Assembly (NCBI GenBank): GCA_045586505.1
Contig: JAZNAL010000013.1
Span: forward strand, 50,208-114,207
DNA: 64,000 nt
Direction: 5' to 3'
Origin: Flemingiibacterium sp045586505
GTDB lineage: Bacteria; Bacillota; Clostridia; Oscillospirales; CAG-272
The translations under genes and the position numbers were made by a program. This document shows positions 16,998 through 26,839 of this stretch, in pieces; position 1 is the first letter of the stretch; each line of letters opens with the position of its first letter. The notes under the pieces were generated by a model. The model did no database searches and was not told the origin of the DNA. It saw only the letters and a list, made by a program, of their open reading frames with translations.

Positions 16998-18116
16998 ATG
17001 ATTAAAATTCTGCACTGCGCCGATCTTCACCTTGACAGCCCGCTGTCATCGCTTGATATTGATAAAGCCGAGATGCGTCACAGCGATATGCGTGCCTCGT
17101 TTACCTCGCTGACCTTGTCCGCCAAGATGAACGAGGTTGATTTTCTTTTGATCTCCGGCGATCTTTTTGACGGCGCGTTCGTGTCGCGTGATACCATAGC
17201 GCTTATCTGCCGCGAATTTGCCGCGATTCCCGACTGTAAGATCATCATTGCCCCCGGTAATCATGATCCCTATACTCAGTCAAGCTACTACCGACTCGGA
17301 GAATTTCCCGAAAACGTGTATATTTTTGATTCTCCCGAGCTGTCCTGCTTCGAGTTCCCGGAAAAGAACACCACGGTCTACGGCTGGGCATTCACCTCGG
17401 AGCATATGGAAAGCTGTCCGCTTGAGGGCTTTTCCGTGGAGGATCCCACACGCATAAATCTGCTTTGCGCACACGGTGAGCTTGATGTGAACGAATCAAA
17501 ATACTGTCCGATTCCCTCAAAGCTTCTTGCCGACTGCGGCTTCGATTATGCGGCACTGGGGCATATTCACGCCTACAGTGATACGAAAAAGCTGGGGGCT
17601 GGTTATGCCGCATACAGCGGATGTCTTGAAGGCCGCGGATTTGATGAATGCGGTGAGAAGGGGGCAGTACTCGCTGTAGCGGACAAGGAAGTATCCCTGC
17701 AGTTTGCCGCCAAATTCGTGCGCTTCTGCAAGCGGTGCTATCAGATCGAGCGGCTGGATATCACCGGAGCCGCATCTAATGCCGACGCGGTGGACAAACT
17801 GTCCGCGCTGATAAATGAAAAGCATTACGGCGCGGATACCGCGCTGAAGGTTCGGCTTGTCGGAAATGTGGCAGGAGATTTCAAGCTGTCGCCGAAGTTC
17901 TTGTCCGAGCAGTTTCCACAGCTATTTATGCTCGAGGTCATCGACGACACTCTGCCGCTCCTTGATGGAGACAAGCTGCGCGATGATCCCACCCTTCGCG
18001 GTGAGTTTTACCGCAGCCTTGAAGCGATGCTGTCAAGCGATGATCCCGAGAGCCGTGCAACTGCGGCGGCGGCACTGCGATGCGGACTTGCGGCACTTTC
18101 GGGCGAGGAGATTTGA
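16998..18116 (+). CDS. yhaO: YhaO/SbcD-type DNA repair exonuclease (metallophosphoesterase)
   Basis: A 372-residue calcineurin-like phosphoesterase of the SbcD/Mre11 family. Metal-binding motifs are in order: CADLHLDSP, ISGDLFDG, PGNHDP, CAHGEL and LGHIHAY. The ATG at 16998 is preceded by ggag, so I prefer it to the in-frame TTG at 16986. The adjacent gene, 5 bp downstream, encodes an SMC-like ATPase; nuclease and ATPase pairs of this kind (SbcCD, YhaON) process DNA ends and hairpins. The C-terminal part (about 260-372) is likely the partner-binding region. Confidence 0.88.
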   Translation: MIKILHCADLHLDSPLSSLDIDKAEMRHSDMRASFTSLTLSAKMNEVDFLLISGDLFDGAFVSRDTIALICREFAAIPDCKIIIAPGNHDPYTQSSYYRLGEFPENVYIFDSPELSCFEFPEKNTTVYGWAFTSEHMESCPLEGFSVEDPTRINLLCAHGELDVNESKYCPIPSKLLADCGFDYAALGHIHAYSDTKKLGAGYAAYSGCLEGRGFDECGEKGAVLAVADKEVSLQFAAKFVRFCKRCYQIERLDITGAASNADAVDKLSALINEKHYGADTALKVRLVGNVAGDFKLSPKFLSEQFPQLFMLEVIDDTLPLLDGDKLRDDPTLRGEFYRSLEAMLSSDDPESRATAAAALRCGLAALSGEEI

Positions 18117-18121
18117 GGTGC

Positions 18122-20284
18122 ATGATGTTTATTGAGAAGATACACATTGATACCTTCGGAAAGCTCTCGGACTTTGATCTTGAGCTGTCTCCGGGGATGA
18201 ATATAATCGAGGGCGCCAATGAAAGCGGAAAATCCACCCTCGCGGCATTTATTAAGTTTATACTTTACGGAATGAATTCCCGAGAGCGCGAGGCAATGGC
18301 TTCCTGGCGTACCGGCGGCGCGGCGGGAAGTCTGACCGTTTGTGTCGATTCTCACCGTTACCGTATCGAACGTACTATGGTAGGGAGTCGTGAGGCGGTA
18401 CAGCTTATCGACGGCGAAAACAATATGCCCATGCGTGGAAAGCTTGATGGGACAACTCCGGGTGAGATGTTCCTTGGTGTTGACGCCGAGATGTTCGCGT
18501 CAACGGCATTTGTGTCTCAGCTTGGTGGTATGTCGGCGGGCGGTGCAAAGGTTAGTGAGGGAATAGAAAACATCCTGTTCTCCGCTGATGAAAGCGTGAA
18601 TACACAGCGTGCGCTGGCAAAGCTGGATGCGGCGCGTGCCGCCTTGCTTCACAAAAACGAAAAGGGCGGACGGCTTTATGAATTGGATGATGAGTGCGCA
18701 AAGCTTGAAGTAAGACTGGCAGACGCGCTGCGTGTACACGAAGACATCCTTTCAAGAGAAGCACAGCTTGCTGATTCTAAGGGGAAGCTTGAGGCATCCT
18801 CAGCGAAGGCGAGTGAGCTTGGCGGTAAGATACAGCAGTTTGAAATTAACGCTCTGCTTGAGCTGTTTGAACGCCGCCGCTCCATTAAAGCGCGGACTGA
18901 GGCATTAAGTGCTAAGCTGGAAAGTACAACTGCGCAGGAACTTGCAGTGCTTTCGAAGATGGACAGCTATGAAAAAAAGCACGCACTGCTCAAAAAGGAG
19001 CTTGAGGACGTTACATCCCGCCTGGCGGAACAGCAACAGGCGACCGTCGATTCCGAACTGGACGAATACATAAGTCTTGGCGGCAGAGAGGTGTTGGAAG
19101 CGAAACTTGAAAGCAGCCGAGTCAAGGCAAAAGCCTATGTTGCAGTAGGCATTGCGGCGTTGTTCTTTGGACTTGCGGAGCTTGCCCTCGGTCTGCGTCC
19201 TATGCTGATGGGCGGAGATGCGCATACTGCGCTTTGTGCTGTCGGTGCCGTATTGACGGCGCTTGCGGTTACACTGTTTATGCTCAGTTTCAGTGCGAGA
19301 AAGCGTGTCGAGGAGATTGAGCTATACTATGATTTTGATGCGCTTGACCGTGCGGCGGATGAGCATAAAGCGGCACAGGAGACGGCAAAATTCACAAGCC
19401 TTACGGCAACTGACGTACGGCGCCGGTATGATGAGCTGTGCGAGGAGATAGCCCGTGAGTGCGGATGCGAGGCGGATGAGCTTGCGGCAAGATGCACCGC
19501 GCTTGATGCCAAAATGCGGGAGTCAAGCAGTCTCAAGGCGGAGCACGACAAGTATGCAACACTCTTGTCACAGATGAACGCGCAGTTAAGGAGTTACGAC
19601 GAGGACGAGCTTCGTGGGATGCTTGTTGAAGGCGCGGATATGTCGGATATCGACATCGATAATCTGCCGGAGCTTCGTCGGGAGGCGGATTTTGCCGCCA
19701 AAATGGCGGATTCCCTTGAAAAGCACTGCGGAGAGCTTGAAAAGACGCTGGCGGGTCTGTATCCTGTCTCCGAGGATCCGAAGCTGCTTGCGGATAAGCT
19801 GGCGGCGCTGAAGGTCGAGCGCGGTGAGCTTCAGAAGAAGCATTCGGCTTATAAGCTGGCATACGAAAAGCTCGTTGAAGCGAGTGAGAGCCTGCGCGGC
19901 AGTGTGGCACCCAGACTTGCCATCGACGCGGCGCAGAATATGGCTTATATCACAGATGGTAAATACCGTGAGCTTGGCGTGGGAGCCGATCTCTCCATGT
20001 CTGCTGAGACCGAGAGCGGTCAGCGCGCACTTGCCGTGCTCAGCGCAGGCACACAGGATGCGGCGTATCTCTGTTTGAGACTTGCGCTCATATCCCTGCT
20101 TTACCGTCACTCCGAGCCGCCCATGATTTATGATGAATCGTTTGTAAGGCAGGACGACGTGAGGCTTTCGAATCTTTTGCGGCTGATCTCGGTGCAGAAA
20201 TCCCAAAGTCTGATCTTCACCTCAAACGATCGCGAATCCACCCTGATGCGCAAATTTGGAGAGTTCAAACACATAAAACTGTAA
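18122..20284 (+). CDS. yhaN: YhaN-type SMC-like ATPase
   Basis: A 720-residue partner of the exonuclease. Residues 1-60 hold the N-terminal ATPase half with Walker A (GANESGKSTL). Long coiled coils occupy about 190-330 and 420-630. Two hydrophobic segments near 340-400 (YVAVGIAALFFGLAELALGL and CAVGAVLTALAVTLFMLSF) lie where SbcC has its hook, so the arms may end at the membrane; Bacillus YhaN has a similar feature. The C-terminal half has the signature LSAGTQDAAYLCLRLAL and Walker B (PMIYDESF). Two adjacent ATG codons (18122, 18125) follow gaggtg. An intrinsic terminator follows the gene. Confidence 0.85.
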   Translation: MMFIEKIHIDTFGKLSDFDLELSPGMNIIEGANESGKSTLAAFIKFILYGMNSREREAMASWRTGGAAGSLTVCVDSHRYRIERTMVGSREAVQLIDGENNMPMRGKLDGTTPGEMFLGVDAEMFASTAFVSQLGGMSAGGAKVSEGIENILFSADESVNTQRALAKLDAARAALLHKNEKGGRLYELDDECAKLEVRLADALRVHEDILSREAQLADSKGKLEASSAKASELGGKIQQFEINALLELFERRRSIKARTEALSAKLESTTAQELAVLSKMDSYEKKHALLKKELEDVTSRLAEQQQATVDSELDEYISLGGREVLEAKLESSRVKAKAYVAVGIAALFFGLAELALGLRPMLMGGDAHTALCAVGAVLTALAVTLFMLSFSARKRVEEIELYYDFDALDRAADEHKAAQETAKFTSLTATDVRRRYDELCEEIARECGCEADELAARCTALDAKMRESSSLKAEHDKYATLLSQMNAQLRSYDEDELRGMLVEGADMSDIDIDNLPELRREADFAAKMADSLEKHCGELEKTLAGLYPVSEDPKLLADKLAALKVERGELQKKHSAYKLAYEKLVEASESLRGSVAPRLAIDAAQNMAYITDGKYRELGVGADLSMSAETESGQRALAVLSAGTQDAAYLCLRLALISLLYRHSEPPMIYDESFVRQDDVRLSNLLRLISVQKSQSLIFTSNDRESTLMRKFGEFKHIKL

Positions 20285-20290
20285 AAACAA

Positions 20291-20335
20291 AAGCGCATCC
20301 CAACCGAGCATTATTTCGGGCGGGATGCGCTTTTT
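20291..20335 (+). terminator. yhaON terminator
   Basis: Eleven-bp stem aagcgcatccc / gggatgcgctt followed by a T-run, 7 bp after the yhaN stop codon. Confidence 0.85.
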
Positions 20336-20378
20336 GCATAAAAGCAGATACGAGGGGCAATCCTATTCTTTGAATCAA

Positions 20379-20470
20379 GTCTGAAAAATGGATCATTTTT
20401 CAGACGATGAAGTTTTGTGCCTTTCGCATCTTCGATGCGAATTTCCTAACGGAAACCGCCACAAAACTTC
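20379..20470. repeat. Hairpin array before the membrane-protein gene
   Basis: A 12-bp stem (20379-20390/20394-20405, gtctgaaaaatg and complement) is followed by a larger branched structure closed by gaagttttgtg/cacaaaacttc (20409-20419/20460-20470) that encloses two small hairpins. The order (A/T-rich hairpin, then a gttttg/caaaac stem, with ctaac in a loop) resembles the array at 3728-3813. Confidence 0.5.
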
Positions 20471-20521
20471 GTATTCGTTAGAAAGGAATGGTCATAATTA
20501 AGCTGTATTTTGGAGAAAATG

Positions 20522-20929
20522 ATGCGAAGAATCGGTGAATATGCGATCGTATATACTATAGGTGGTGTAGGGTACACCATAATTGAAATACTGTGGCGCG
20601 GCTACACGCATTGGACTATGGCGATGACAGGTGGGATGTGTCTGACGCTTATCTACATGAATGAGGCGTTCCACAATCATGCGCCGTTATGGAAGCGATG
20701 CCTTGTGGGCAGTCTCATAATTTCGCTGTCCGAGCTTGCTGTCGGATTTGTGGTAAATATCCTCCTCGGCTGGAAGGTTTGGGACTATTCTAACCAGCTT
20801 TTCAACCTTTTTGGACAGGTTTGTGTGCTTTACTCCGCGCTTTGGTATCTTCTCTGCATCCCTGCCGCAGGTCTCTGCACCTTCCTGCGAAAATGGCTTC
20901 GCGGTGCAAACGGCAAGTCTACAGTATGA
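20522..20929 (+). CDS. Small integral membrane protein, putative ABC-transporter type IV family
   Basis: A protein of about 135 residues with roughly four transmembrane segments (YAIVYTIGGVGYTIIEILW, MAMTGGMCLTLIYM, LVGSLIISLSELAVGFVVNIL, VCVLYSALWYLLCIPAAG). The stretch WDYSNQLFNLFGQVC matches the hallmark of the family labelled putative ABC-transporter type IV (CmpB-like), whose function is not established. Start at 20522 is chosen because ggag lies 6-7 nt upstream; 20519 is possible. Its 3' end overlaps the convergent spoIVA gene by 11 bp. Confidence 0.65.
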   Translation: MRRIGEYAIVYTIGGVGYTIIEILWRGYTHWTMAMTGGMCLTLIYMNEAFHNHAPLWKRCLVGSLIISLSELAVGFVVNILLGWKVWDYSNQLFNLFGQVCVLYSALWYLLCIPAAGLCTFLRKWLRGANGKSTV

Positions 20930-22397
20930 TGCAGATCAGCCCGCCACTGCCTTCGTTTATGATGCGTCCGAGAGTTTCCGAGAGCTTTGCACGGGCGTCC
21001 TCGGGCATATGACCGAGCTTGGTGTGAAGCCCCTCGTTGACAAGCTGATGGAGGGTCTTGCCAAACATATTGGAGCCCCAGATCTTCCTCGGATCCTCCT
21101 CGAACTCCTTTAACATATACTTGACCAGCTCCTCGGATTGCTGTTCGGTGCCAACAACAGGGTTTATTTCTGTCTCGATGTTGGCTTTGATCATATGGAT
21201 GCTGGGTGCCGATGCGCGAAGACGCACTCCGTACCCTCCCGACTGCTTGACGATCTCGGGCTCCTCCAAACGCAGGTCCTCGATCTCAGGCATTACGATA
21301 CCGTAGCCCTTTTCGCTGACATCCGCCAGTGCCGCGGAAACGCGGTCGTATTTTTCCTTCATCCCCGCAAGCTCGCGAAGGAGAATGATCAGCTTCTCCT
21401 CGCTTGAAATGTCGAATCCGCACAGCTCGCTGATTATCTTATAGTAAAGTCCGTCGGCAAGCTCCACTGACAGCTCTGCAGTGCCCTTGCCGAGGTCGAT
21501 CTTGTCGGCTTTGACGCACTTGACGTATTCGTTCTCGCAGGGCTCGGTGAAAATACTTCCGATCTCGCCGATCTTATAAACACGGTCAGCGCGCTCCATG
21601 ATAAAATCACAAAGCGCGGTGCGCAGACGGTGAGATGGCTCAAGGGCGTTTGTCCAGTCGGGGAGTTTCACCTTGACCTCGCTGATTGGGAACTCCATGA
21701 GCACAAGCTCTAAAATATGGCGGATGTCGTCCCCGTCAAGGCGCAGACAGTTGACCAGCGCTACGGGGGCACCATATTTGCTCTCCAGCTCGTATGCAAG
21801 GCGAACTGCGTCGTCGCTTTCGGGGGCTGCGGAATTCAGTATGATGGCGAAGGGTTTGCCTGTTTCCTTAATCTCACGTACCACGCGCTCCTCCGCTTCG
21901 ACGTAATTATCGCGCGGAATCTCACCGATGGTGCCGTCGGTGGTCACAAGCATCCCCACGGTGGAATGCTCGTTTATGACCTTGCGGGTGCCGTATTCCG
22001 CCGCCTCTGTAAACGGCATCGGCTCTGCCTGCCACGGCGTATGCACCATGCGCGCGTGTCCGTCCTCGATATGTCCCATGGCATCGGGAACTATGTAGCC
22101 AACGCAGTCTACCATTTTCACCTTCATCACCGCATTGTCGGCGAGTGTGATTTCCACCGCTTCGTCGGGGACGAATTTGGGCTCGGTGGTCATGACGGTC
22201 TTTCCCGCGGCACTCTGCGGGATCTCGTCTCTGGCGCGCTCGCGCTCATGCTCGTCGCGGATGCCCGGAATGACCAGCGCTTCCATAAACTTTTTGATAA
22301 ACGTGGATTTTCCCGTGCGCACAGGACCGATCACACCGAGGTAAAAGGTGTTGGCGCACCGCTCTGCGATGTCCCTGTAGATTGATGTGTCTGCCAT
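20919..22397 (-). CDS. spoIVA: Stage IV sporulation protein A
   Basis: A 492-residue SpoIVA, the coat-basement ATPase that polymerises on the forespore surface. The N-terminal MADTSIYRDIAERC...GVIGPVRTGKSTFIKKFM, with its P-loop (GPVRTGKST), is diagnostic, as is the late VGTEQQSEELVKYMLKEFEEDPRKIWGSNMFGK. As I recall, the length equals the Bacillus protein. This is the best evidence that the organism sporulates or descends from spore-formers. The start has gaggagg. The 5' region has gcatatt about 55 nt upstream, reminiscent of a sigma-E -35 element, but the -10 is not convincing. Confidence 0.96.
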   Translation of the reverse strand: MADTSIYRDIAERCANTFYLGVIGPVRTGKSTFIKKFMEALVIPGIRDEHERERARDEIPQSAAGKTVMTTEPKFVPDEAVEITLADNAVMKVKMVDCVGYIVPDAMGHIEDGHARMVHTPWQAEPMPFTEAAEYGTRKVINEHSTVGMLVTTDGTIGEIPRDNYVEAEERVVREIKETGKPFAIILNSAAPESDDAVRLAYELESKYGAPVALVNCLRLDGDDIRHILELVLMEFPISEVKVKLPDWTNALEPSHRLRTALCDFIMERADRVYKIGEIGSIFTEPCENEYVKCVKADKIDLGKGTAELSVELADGLYYKIISELCGFDISSEEKLIILLRELAGMKEKYDRVSAALADVSEKGYGIVMPEIEDLRLEEPEIVKQSGGYGVRLRASAPSIHMIKANIETEINPVVGTEQQSEELVKYMLKEFEEDPRKIWGSNMFGKTLHQLVNEGLHTKLGHMPEDARAKLSETLGRIINEGSGGLICIIL

Positions 22398-22616
22398 TAC
22401 TTAAATCCTCCTCGAGATAGTTACTGACATATTTATATTTACGTGTGGGGGAAAATATGCAGGAATGGTTTACACCGGGGAGAAGTTCAGTGAAAAAAGC
22501 TTCGATAATTCTCCCATGGGCGGCAGTATGCCACAAAAAACCTGCCGCGTAGACGGATAAAACGCGCTGTTGATCAAAAATCTACTGCTACGTGGCAATA
22601 AAGGGTGTATTTAACC

Positions 22617-22645
22617 TTGACAAATCGCGAGATTTAATGTATCAT
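22617..22645 (+). promoter_or_regulatory. uxuA promoter
   Basis: TTGACA (22617-22622), 17 nt, TATCAT (22640-22645), about 33 nt before the mannonate dehydratase start. Confidence 0.75.
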
Positions 22646-22677
22646 ATATTATATCACAGCAAAAAGGAGGCTTTAAC

Positions 22678-23733
22678 ATGAAGGAAATGAAAATGACATT
22701 CCGACACTACGGTGACAGCGACCCCGTAAGTCTTGAGTATATCTCGCAGATTCCGGGTATGAGCGGCATCGTGTCGGCTGTTTACGATGTATCCCCCGGA
22801 AAAGAGTGGAGTACTGAAAGCATTGCTAAGATCAAATCCGACGCGAAGGCTCACGGTCTTGCTTTTGAAGTAGTCGAGAGCGTTCCTGTACACGAGGACA
22901 TCAAGCTCGGCAAGCCCTCCCGCGATGAGTATATCGAGGTTTACCGCAGAAATATCAAGAAGCTTGCAGATGCAGGTGTTAAAGTTATCTGCTACAACTT
23001 TATGCCCGTATTCGACTGGCTTCGTTCTGACCTTTCTCACAAAAATCCCGACGGCTCCACCTGCCTCATCTACCGCGACGCGGAGGTTTTAGCGATGGAT
23101 CCCAACACCGAGAAACTGTCGCTTCCCGGCTGGGACGAGAGCTACACTCAGGACGGTCTGCGCGCACTGCTCGCAGAGTATAAGTCCGTTGACGAGGAAA
23201 AGCTTTGGGAGAATATGAGCTACTTCTTGCACGGAATCATTCCCGTGTGTGAGGAGAGCGGCATCAAGATGGCTATCCATCCGGACGATCCGCCGTGGGG
23301 CATCTTCGGCCTGCCCAGAGTTATCACCAACGCAAAGAATCTGGAGCGCTTCTGTAATCTCATTGACAGCGAGTGCAACGGTCTGACTCTCTGCACCGGT
23401 TCTCTCGGTGTTAATCCCGCCAACAATGTTGTTGACATGATCCGCCACTTCGGTGCAAAGCGCCGCATCCACTTCCTGCACGCGCGCAACATCAAGATCA
23501 CCGGTACCCGCGACTTCAACGAAACGGGTCATCTCAGTGAAGACGGTTCACTTGATATGTACGATGTGCTGAAGGCGGCTTGGGATGTTGATTTCGACGG
23601 CTATATCCGTCCCGACCACGGTCGTATGATCTGGGGTGAGACAGGTAAGCCCGGCTACGGTCTCTATGACCGCGCACTCGGAGCCGTTTACCTTAACGGT
23701 ATCTGGGAAGCTATCAACAAAGAGAATAAGTAA
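22678..23733 (+). CDS. uxuA: Mannonate dehydratase
   Basis: A 351-residue UxuA that converts D-mannonate to 2-keto-3-deoxygluconate in glucuronate catabolism. Family signatures: YDVSPGKEWSTESI near the start, ICYNFMPVFDWLRSD (about 101-115), MAIHPDDPPWGIFGLPR (about 199-215), HFLHARNI and DFDGYIRPDHGRMIW. The ribosome binding site is aaaggagg. It is monocistronic between a promoter and two hairpins; no other uronate genes are in the window. Use of plant or mucin uronic acids would suit a gut fermenter, which is inference. Confidence 0.95.
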   Translation: MKEMKMTFRHYGDSDPVSLEYISQIPGMSGIVSAVYDVSPGKEWSTESIAKIKSDAKAHGLAFEVVESVPVHEDIKLGKPSRDEYIEVYRRNIKKLADAGVKVICYNFMPVFDWLRSDLSHKNPDGSTCLIYRDAEVLAMDPNTEKLSLPGWDESYTQDGLRALLAEYKSVDEEKLWENMSYFLHGIIPVCEESGIKMAIHPDDPPWGIFGLPRVITNAKNLERFCNLIDSECNGLTLCTGSLGVNPANNVVDMIRHFGAKRRIHFLHARNIKITGTRDFNETGHLSEDGSLDMYDVLKAAWDVDFDGYIRPDHGRMIWGETGKPGYGLYDRALGAVYLNGIWEAINKENK

Positions 23734-23740
23734 ATATTAA

Positions 23741-23776
23741 AAGACAGCGTAAATGCATACACATTTACGCTGTCTT
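23741..23776. terminator. Terminator after uxuA
   Basis: Fifteen-bp perfect stem (23741-23755/23762-23776) directly after uxuA. Confidence 0.7.
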
Positions 23777-23786
23777 GTTGTATAAT

Positions 23787-23820
23787 AAAAATCTGCAGCT
23801 CGTGCGAGCTGCAGATTTTT
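23787..23820. terminator. Bidirectional terminator between uxuA and homoserine dehydrogenase
   Basis: Perfect palindrome with A-run on the left and T-run on the right (core aatctgcagctcg and complement), so it can end transcription from both convergent genes. Confidence 0.85.
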
Positions 23821-23830
23821 TGGCTGTATA

Positions 23831-25024
23831 TTAAAGAATGCGCATAGCTGTGAAGTTTTCGCTGAGAGTGATGCCGATCTCAAGCAGACTTACTTCTCCG
23901 GTGACTACTGCATAGCAGTCATCGCTGTCCTCAAGCACCTCAGCCTCAAGCATACAGAGGCAGTGATTCGGCTTCTTGTCGAAGCGCATGTACCAGCGGG
24001 ATTTCAGCTTGTCCGCAGACAGTATCTCATCGTCATTCAGACGCTCCCAAACGGGGGTGTTGTGAGTCGGATGAGTGATAAAGGTAGCAATTTCAATAAT
24101 ATCGGAGACTACTGCGCTGGCGGTGGGAAGCTTGCCCGCACCTCTGCCGTAGAACATTACATCGCCGATAGCGTTTCCGTTGACCAGCACACCGTTGTAA
24201 ACGTCGCTGATGCTGGAAAGGGGATTGGAGTGGCGTACAAGGGAGGGGGCTACACAAGCGCTGATCTTGTCGCCTACACGAACCGCTTTACCGATAAGCT
24301 TGATGGACGCACCGAACTTTGCGGCATTTGCCACATCACGTAGTGTTACATTACGGATACCTTGGGTCTGAACCTTTTCGGGTGGAATGAGCTTGCCGAA
24401 AGCCATAGCCGAGAGAATGGAGATCTTGCGGCAGGTGTCGATGCCGTCAACGTCTGCGGAGGGGTCGCGCTCGGCATAACCCTTTTCCTGAGCTTCCGCG
24501 AGAGCGGTGTCGAAATCCTTGTTCTCATTTATCATCTGAGTAAGGATATAGTTGGTGGTGCCGTTCAGAATGCCGTTGACCTCGGTGATATCGTTTGCGG
24601 TCAGACAGTTGCCGATGGGGTGGATTACGGGGATACCGCCGCCAACGCTGGCTTCAAAGAGATAACGCACATTGTTTTCCGCCGCGATTTTAAGAAGCTC
24701 GGGGCCGAAATTTGCCACAACCTCTTTGTTGGAGGTAACAACGCTCTTGCCCGCCTCCATAGCGGCGCTGGAAAACTCGAATGCGGGATGGGAGCCGCCC
24801 ATCAGCTCCGCGCAGATCTTGACCTCGGGGTCGTTTAAGATAACATTCACATCATGGACTATCTTATCTTCAAAGGGACTACCGGGAAAATCGCGCAGAT
24901 CGAGGATGTATTTTATATTGATGTCGTCGCCGACACGCTCGGAGATGAGCTTGGCGTTCTGGGTAAGCACCTCGGCGGTACCGCCTCCGACCACACCGAA
25001 TCCGAAAATTGCTACGTTAATCAT
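23831..25024 (-). CDS. hom: Homoserine dehydrogenase
   Basis: A 397-residue enzyme that reduces aspartate semialdehyde to homoserine for threonine and methionine synthesis. The N-terminal NAD(P) motif is VAIFGFGVVGGG. The catalytic region includes NGTTNYILTQM and GYAERDPSADVDGID, highly characteristic. An ACT-like C-terminal domain follows from about residue 325 (WYMRFDKKPNHCLCMLEAEV). I start at 25024, with aaagga 8 nt upstream, rather than the in-frame ATG at 25045. It is monocistronic and convergent with uxuA. Confidence 0.95.
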   Translation of the reverse strand: MINVAIFGFGVVGGGTAEVLTQNAKLISERVGDDINIKYILDLRDFPGSPFEDKIVHDVNVILNDPEVKICAELMGGSHPAFEFSSAAMEAGKSVVTSNKEVVANFGPELLKIAAENNVRYLFEASVGGGIPVIHPIGNCLTANDITEVNGILNGTTNYILTQMINENKDFDTALAEAQEKGYAERDPSADVDGIDTCRKISILSAMAFGKLIPPEKVQTQGIRNVTLRDVANAAKFGASIKLIGKAVRVGDKISACVAPSLVRHSNPLSSISDVYNGVLVNGNAIGDVMFYGRGAGKLPTASAVVSDIIEIATFITHPTHNTPVWERLNDDEILSADKLKSRWYMRFDKKPNHCLCMLEAEVLEDSDDCYAVVTGEVSLLEIGITLSENFTAMRIL

Positions 25025-25114
25025 TGTCTTGTTCCTTTGTTTCAAATAGAATTATACTCTATTGTATCACATATATCGCTTTAATGCAATAAAAACTTCA
25101 AAATTTTACAAAAA

Positions 25115-26548
25115 TCAGCTGAAATATCGAAGTATCGTCTTGATGACCGAATAATTGTCGTCAAAAGGCGGATAACGGAAGCTGTTCAAGTCAAGGCTTG
25201 TGGCTTTCAGTACCGAGGACTCGGTGCTGAAGGTGTCAAAGCCCGCCTTGCCGTGATAACGTCCCATGCCGCTCTCTCCAACGCCGCCGAAGGGCAGGTT
25301 GGGGTTTGCAACCTGAAGAAGGGTGTCGTTTACACAGCCACAGCCGTAGTCGAGATTCATCATCACGTTTTTCTGCATAGCCTTGCTTCTTGTAAAGAGG
25401 TACAGTGCCAGCGGCTTCGGACGCTTGCGGATGGTGTTGATCACCACATTGATATCACTGAACTCAAACACAGGAAGGATGGGGCCAAAGATTTCTTCGC
25501 TCAGGAGCTTGCTGTCCTTGTCGATCTCCTCCATGAGCGTCAGCGCGATTCTGCCGGTGGATTCATCGGCATCGCCGCCCATAATGACTTTACCGTCATC
25601 CAGATAACCACGCAGGCGGTCGAAGTGCATACGGTTGATGATACGAGGATAGTAGCTGTTCTCGCAGGGTTCGGTGGTGCAGTATCTGTCGTGGTATTCC
25701 TTGATATAGCCGAGCAGTTCATTCTTGACCGAGCTTTCCACAAACAGGTAGTCGGGCGCGATGCAGGTCTGACCGGCGTTGATGAGCTTACCGCAGACGA
25801 TACGGCGAGCCGCAAGGCGCAGATTTGCGGTCTTGTCGACAATACAGGGACTCTTCCCGCCAAGCTCCAGCACCACAGGGGTAAGCTGAGCCGCGGCTGC
25901 CTTCAATACGATGCGCGCCACAGCAGAGCCGCCGGTGTAGAACACCATTCCCAGAGGCTCACGGCGGATAGCCTTGATTGCTTCGAAGCTGTCCATATAT
26001 GCGGCGATGTATTCGCGGTCGAAGTATTTGAAGATCAGATCGCAGAGCAGGCGGCTTGTGTGGGGCGCGTGCTCGGAGAGCTTTAAAATGGTACAGTTTC
26101 CTGCCGCGATGGAGGAAATGAGCGGGATCATCGCAAGCTGGAAGGGGTAGTTCCAGGGCGAGAAGATCATAACCAGTCCGCGCGGACGGGGGAGCTTACT
26201 GCTGGTGGACGGGAACATATAGAAGGGCGTGGGAACACTTCTCGGCGCGCTCCATGCACGCAGATGACGGATGGCGTGGTTGATCTCCTGCTCCACCATA
26301 CCGATCTCCGTAAGATAACCCTCGCCGAAGGACTTCCCTAGATCGGCGCGAAGCGCCTCCAAAATAAGCCCTTCGTTATCTCGGATCATGATTTTCAAAT
26401 TTATAAGAAGCTGACGGCGGAATCTTATATCGCGGGTTTTGCCGGTGGCAAAAAACTCACGCTGAGCGGTAATGATCTCGTGGAGATCCGCAGCGATGCC
26501 GTTATTGTCCGATTGCTTGCTGTATTTGCTGTTTTCTTGGTTGTTCAT
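25115..26548 (-). CDS. NAD(P)-dependent aldehyde dehydrogenase
   Basis: A 477-residue aldehyde dehydrogenase of the class 3/YwdH type. Motifs: SPWNYPFQLA, the catalytic Glu in VLELGGKSPCIVD, and the catalytic Cys in NAGQTCIAPDYLFV; then EEIFGPILPVFEF and LPFGGVGESGMGRYHGKAGF. Such enzymes oxidise medium- or long-chain aldehydes; the substrate cannot be read from sequence. The start has cggagg. No operon partners. Confidence 0.92.
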   Translation of the reverse strand: MNNQENSKYSKQSDNNGIAADLHEIITAQREFFATGKTRDIRFRRQLLINLKIMIRDNEGLILEALRADLGKSFGEGYLTEIGMVEQEINHAIRHLRAWSAPRSVPTPFYMFPSTSSKLPRPRGLVMIFSPWNYPFQLAMIPLISSIAAGNCTILKLSEHAPHTSRLLCDLIFKYFDREYIAAYMDSFEAIKAIRREPLGMVFYTGGSAVARIVLKAAAAQLTPVVLELGGKSPCIVDKTANLRLAARRIVCGKLINAGQTCIAPDYLFVESSVKNELLGYIKEYHDRYCTTEPCENSYYPRIINRMHFDRLRGYLDDGKVIMGGDADESTGRIALTLMEEIDKDSKLLSEEIFGPILPVFEFSDINVVINTIRKRPKPLALYLFTRSKAMQKNVMMNLDYGCGCVNDTLLQVANPNLPFGGVGESGMGRYHGKAGFDTFSTESSVLKATSLDLNSFRYPPFDDNYSVIKTILRYFS

Positions 26549-26761
26549 TGTAGTCCTCCGAAAGAGTAGGATGCTTGTATATATATATTATATACTACAA
26601 ATTGTTAAAAAAGCAACCCTAAATGCAATATTTGTTAGAAAAAAGTAGTGATTTTTTGATTTTAGCTCATGAAAACCCGCTGATTTTCCTGAGTTTCATA
26701 ATTTTACTTAACATTTATCATCTTTTGACGCAGTACAGACATTAACTATAACATCAGGTGC

Positions 26762-26817
26762 TATACTATGTAAAGCAAGTTTCGCACAGGCGAGCTTCGC
26801 GATCTGTACATAGTATA
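26762..26817. repeat. Inverted repeat upstream of the Na/Pi cotransporter gene
   Basis: An 11-bp perfect inverted repeat (tatactatgta / tacatagtata) encloses 34 nt that itself can pair (gcaagtttcgc with gcgagcttcgc, imperfectly). It ends 22 nt before the start codon. It may be a leader hairpin or an operator; the rest of 26549-26839 shows nothing I recognise. Confidence 0.45.
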
Positions 26818-26839
26818 AAGTAAAGGATAGGTAAAATTT

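Noticed and set aside
20919..22385. Plus-strand frame at 21717-22385
   Set aside because: Antisense to spoIVA, which is a clear full-length family member.
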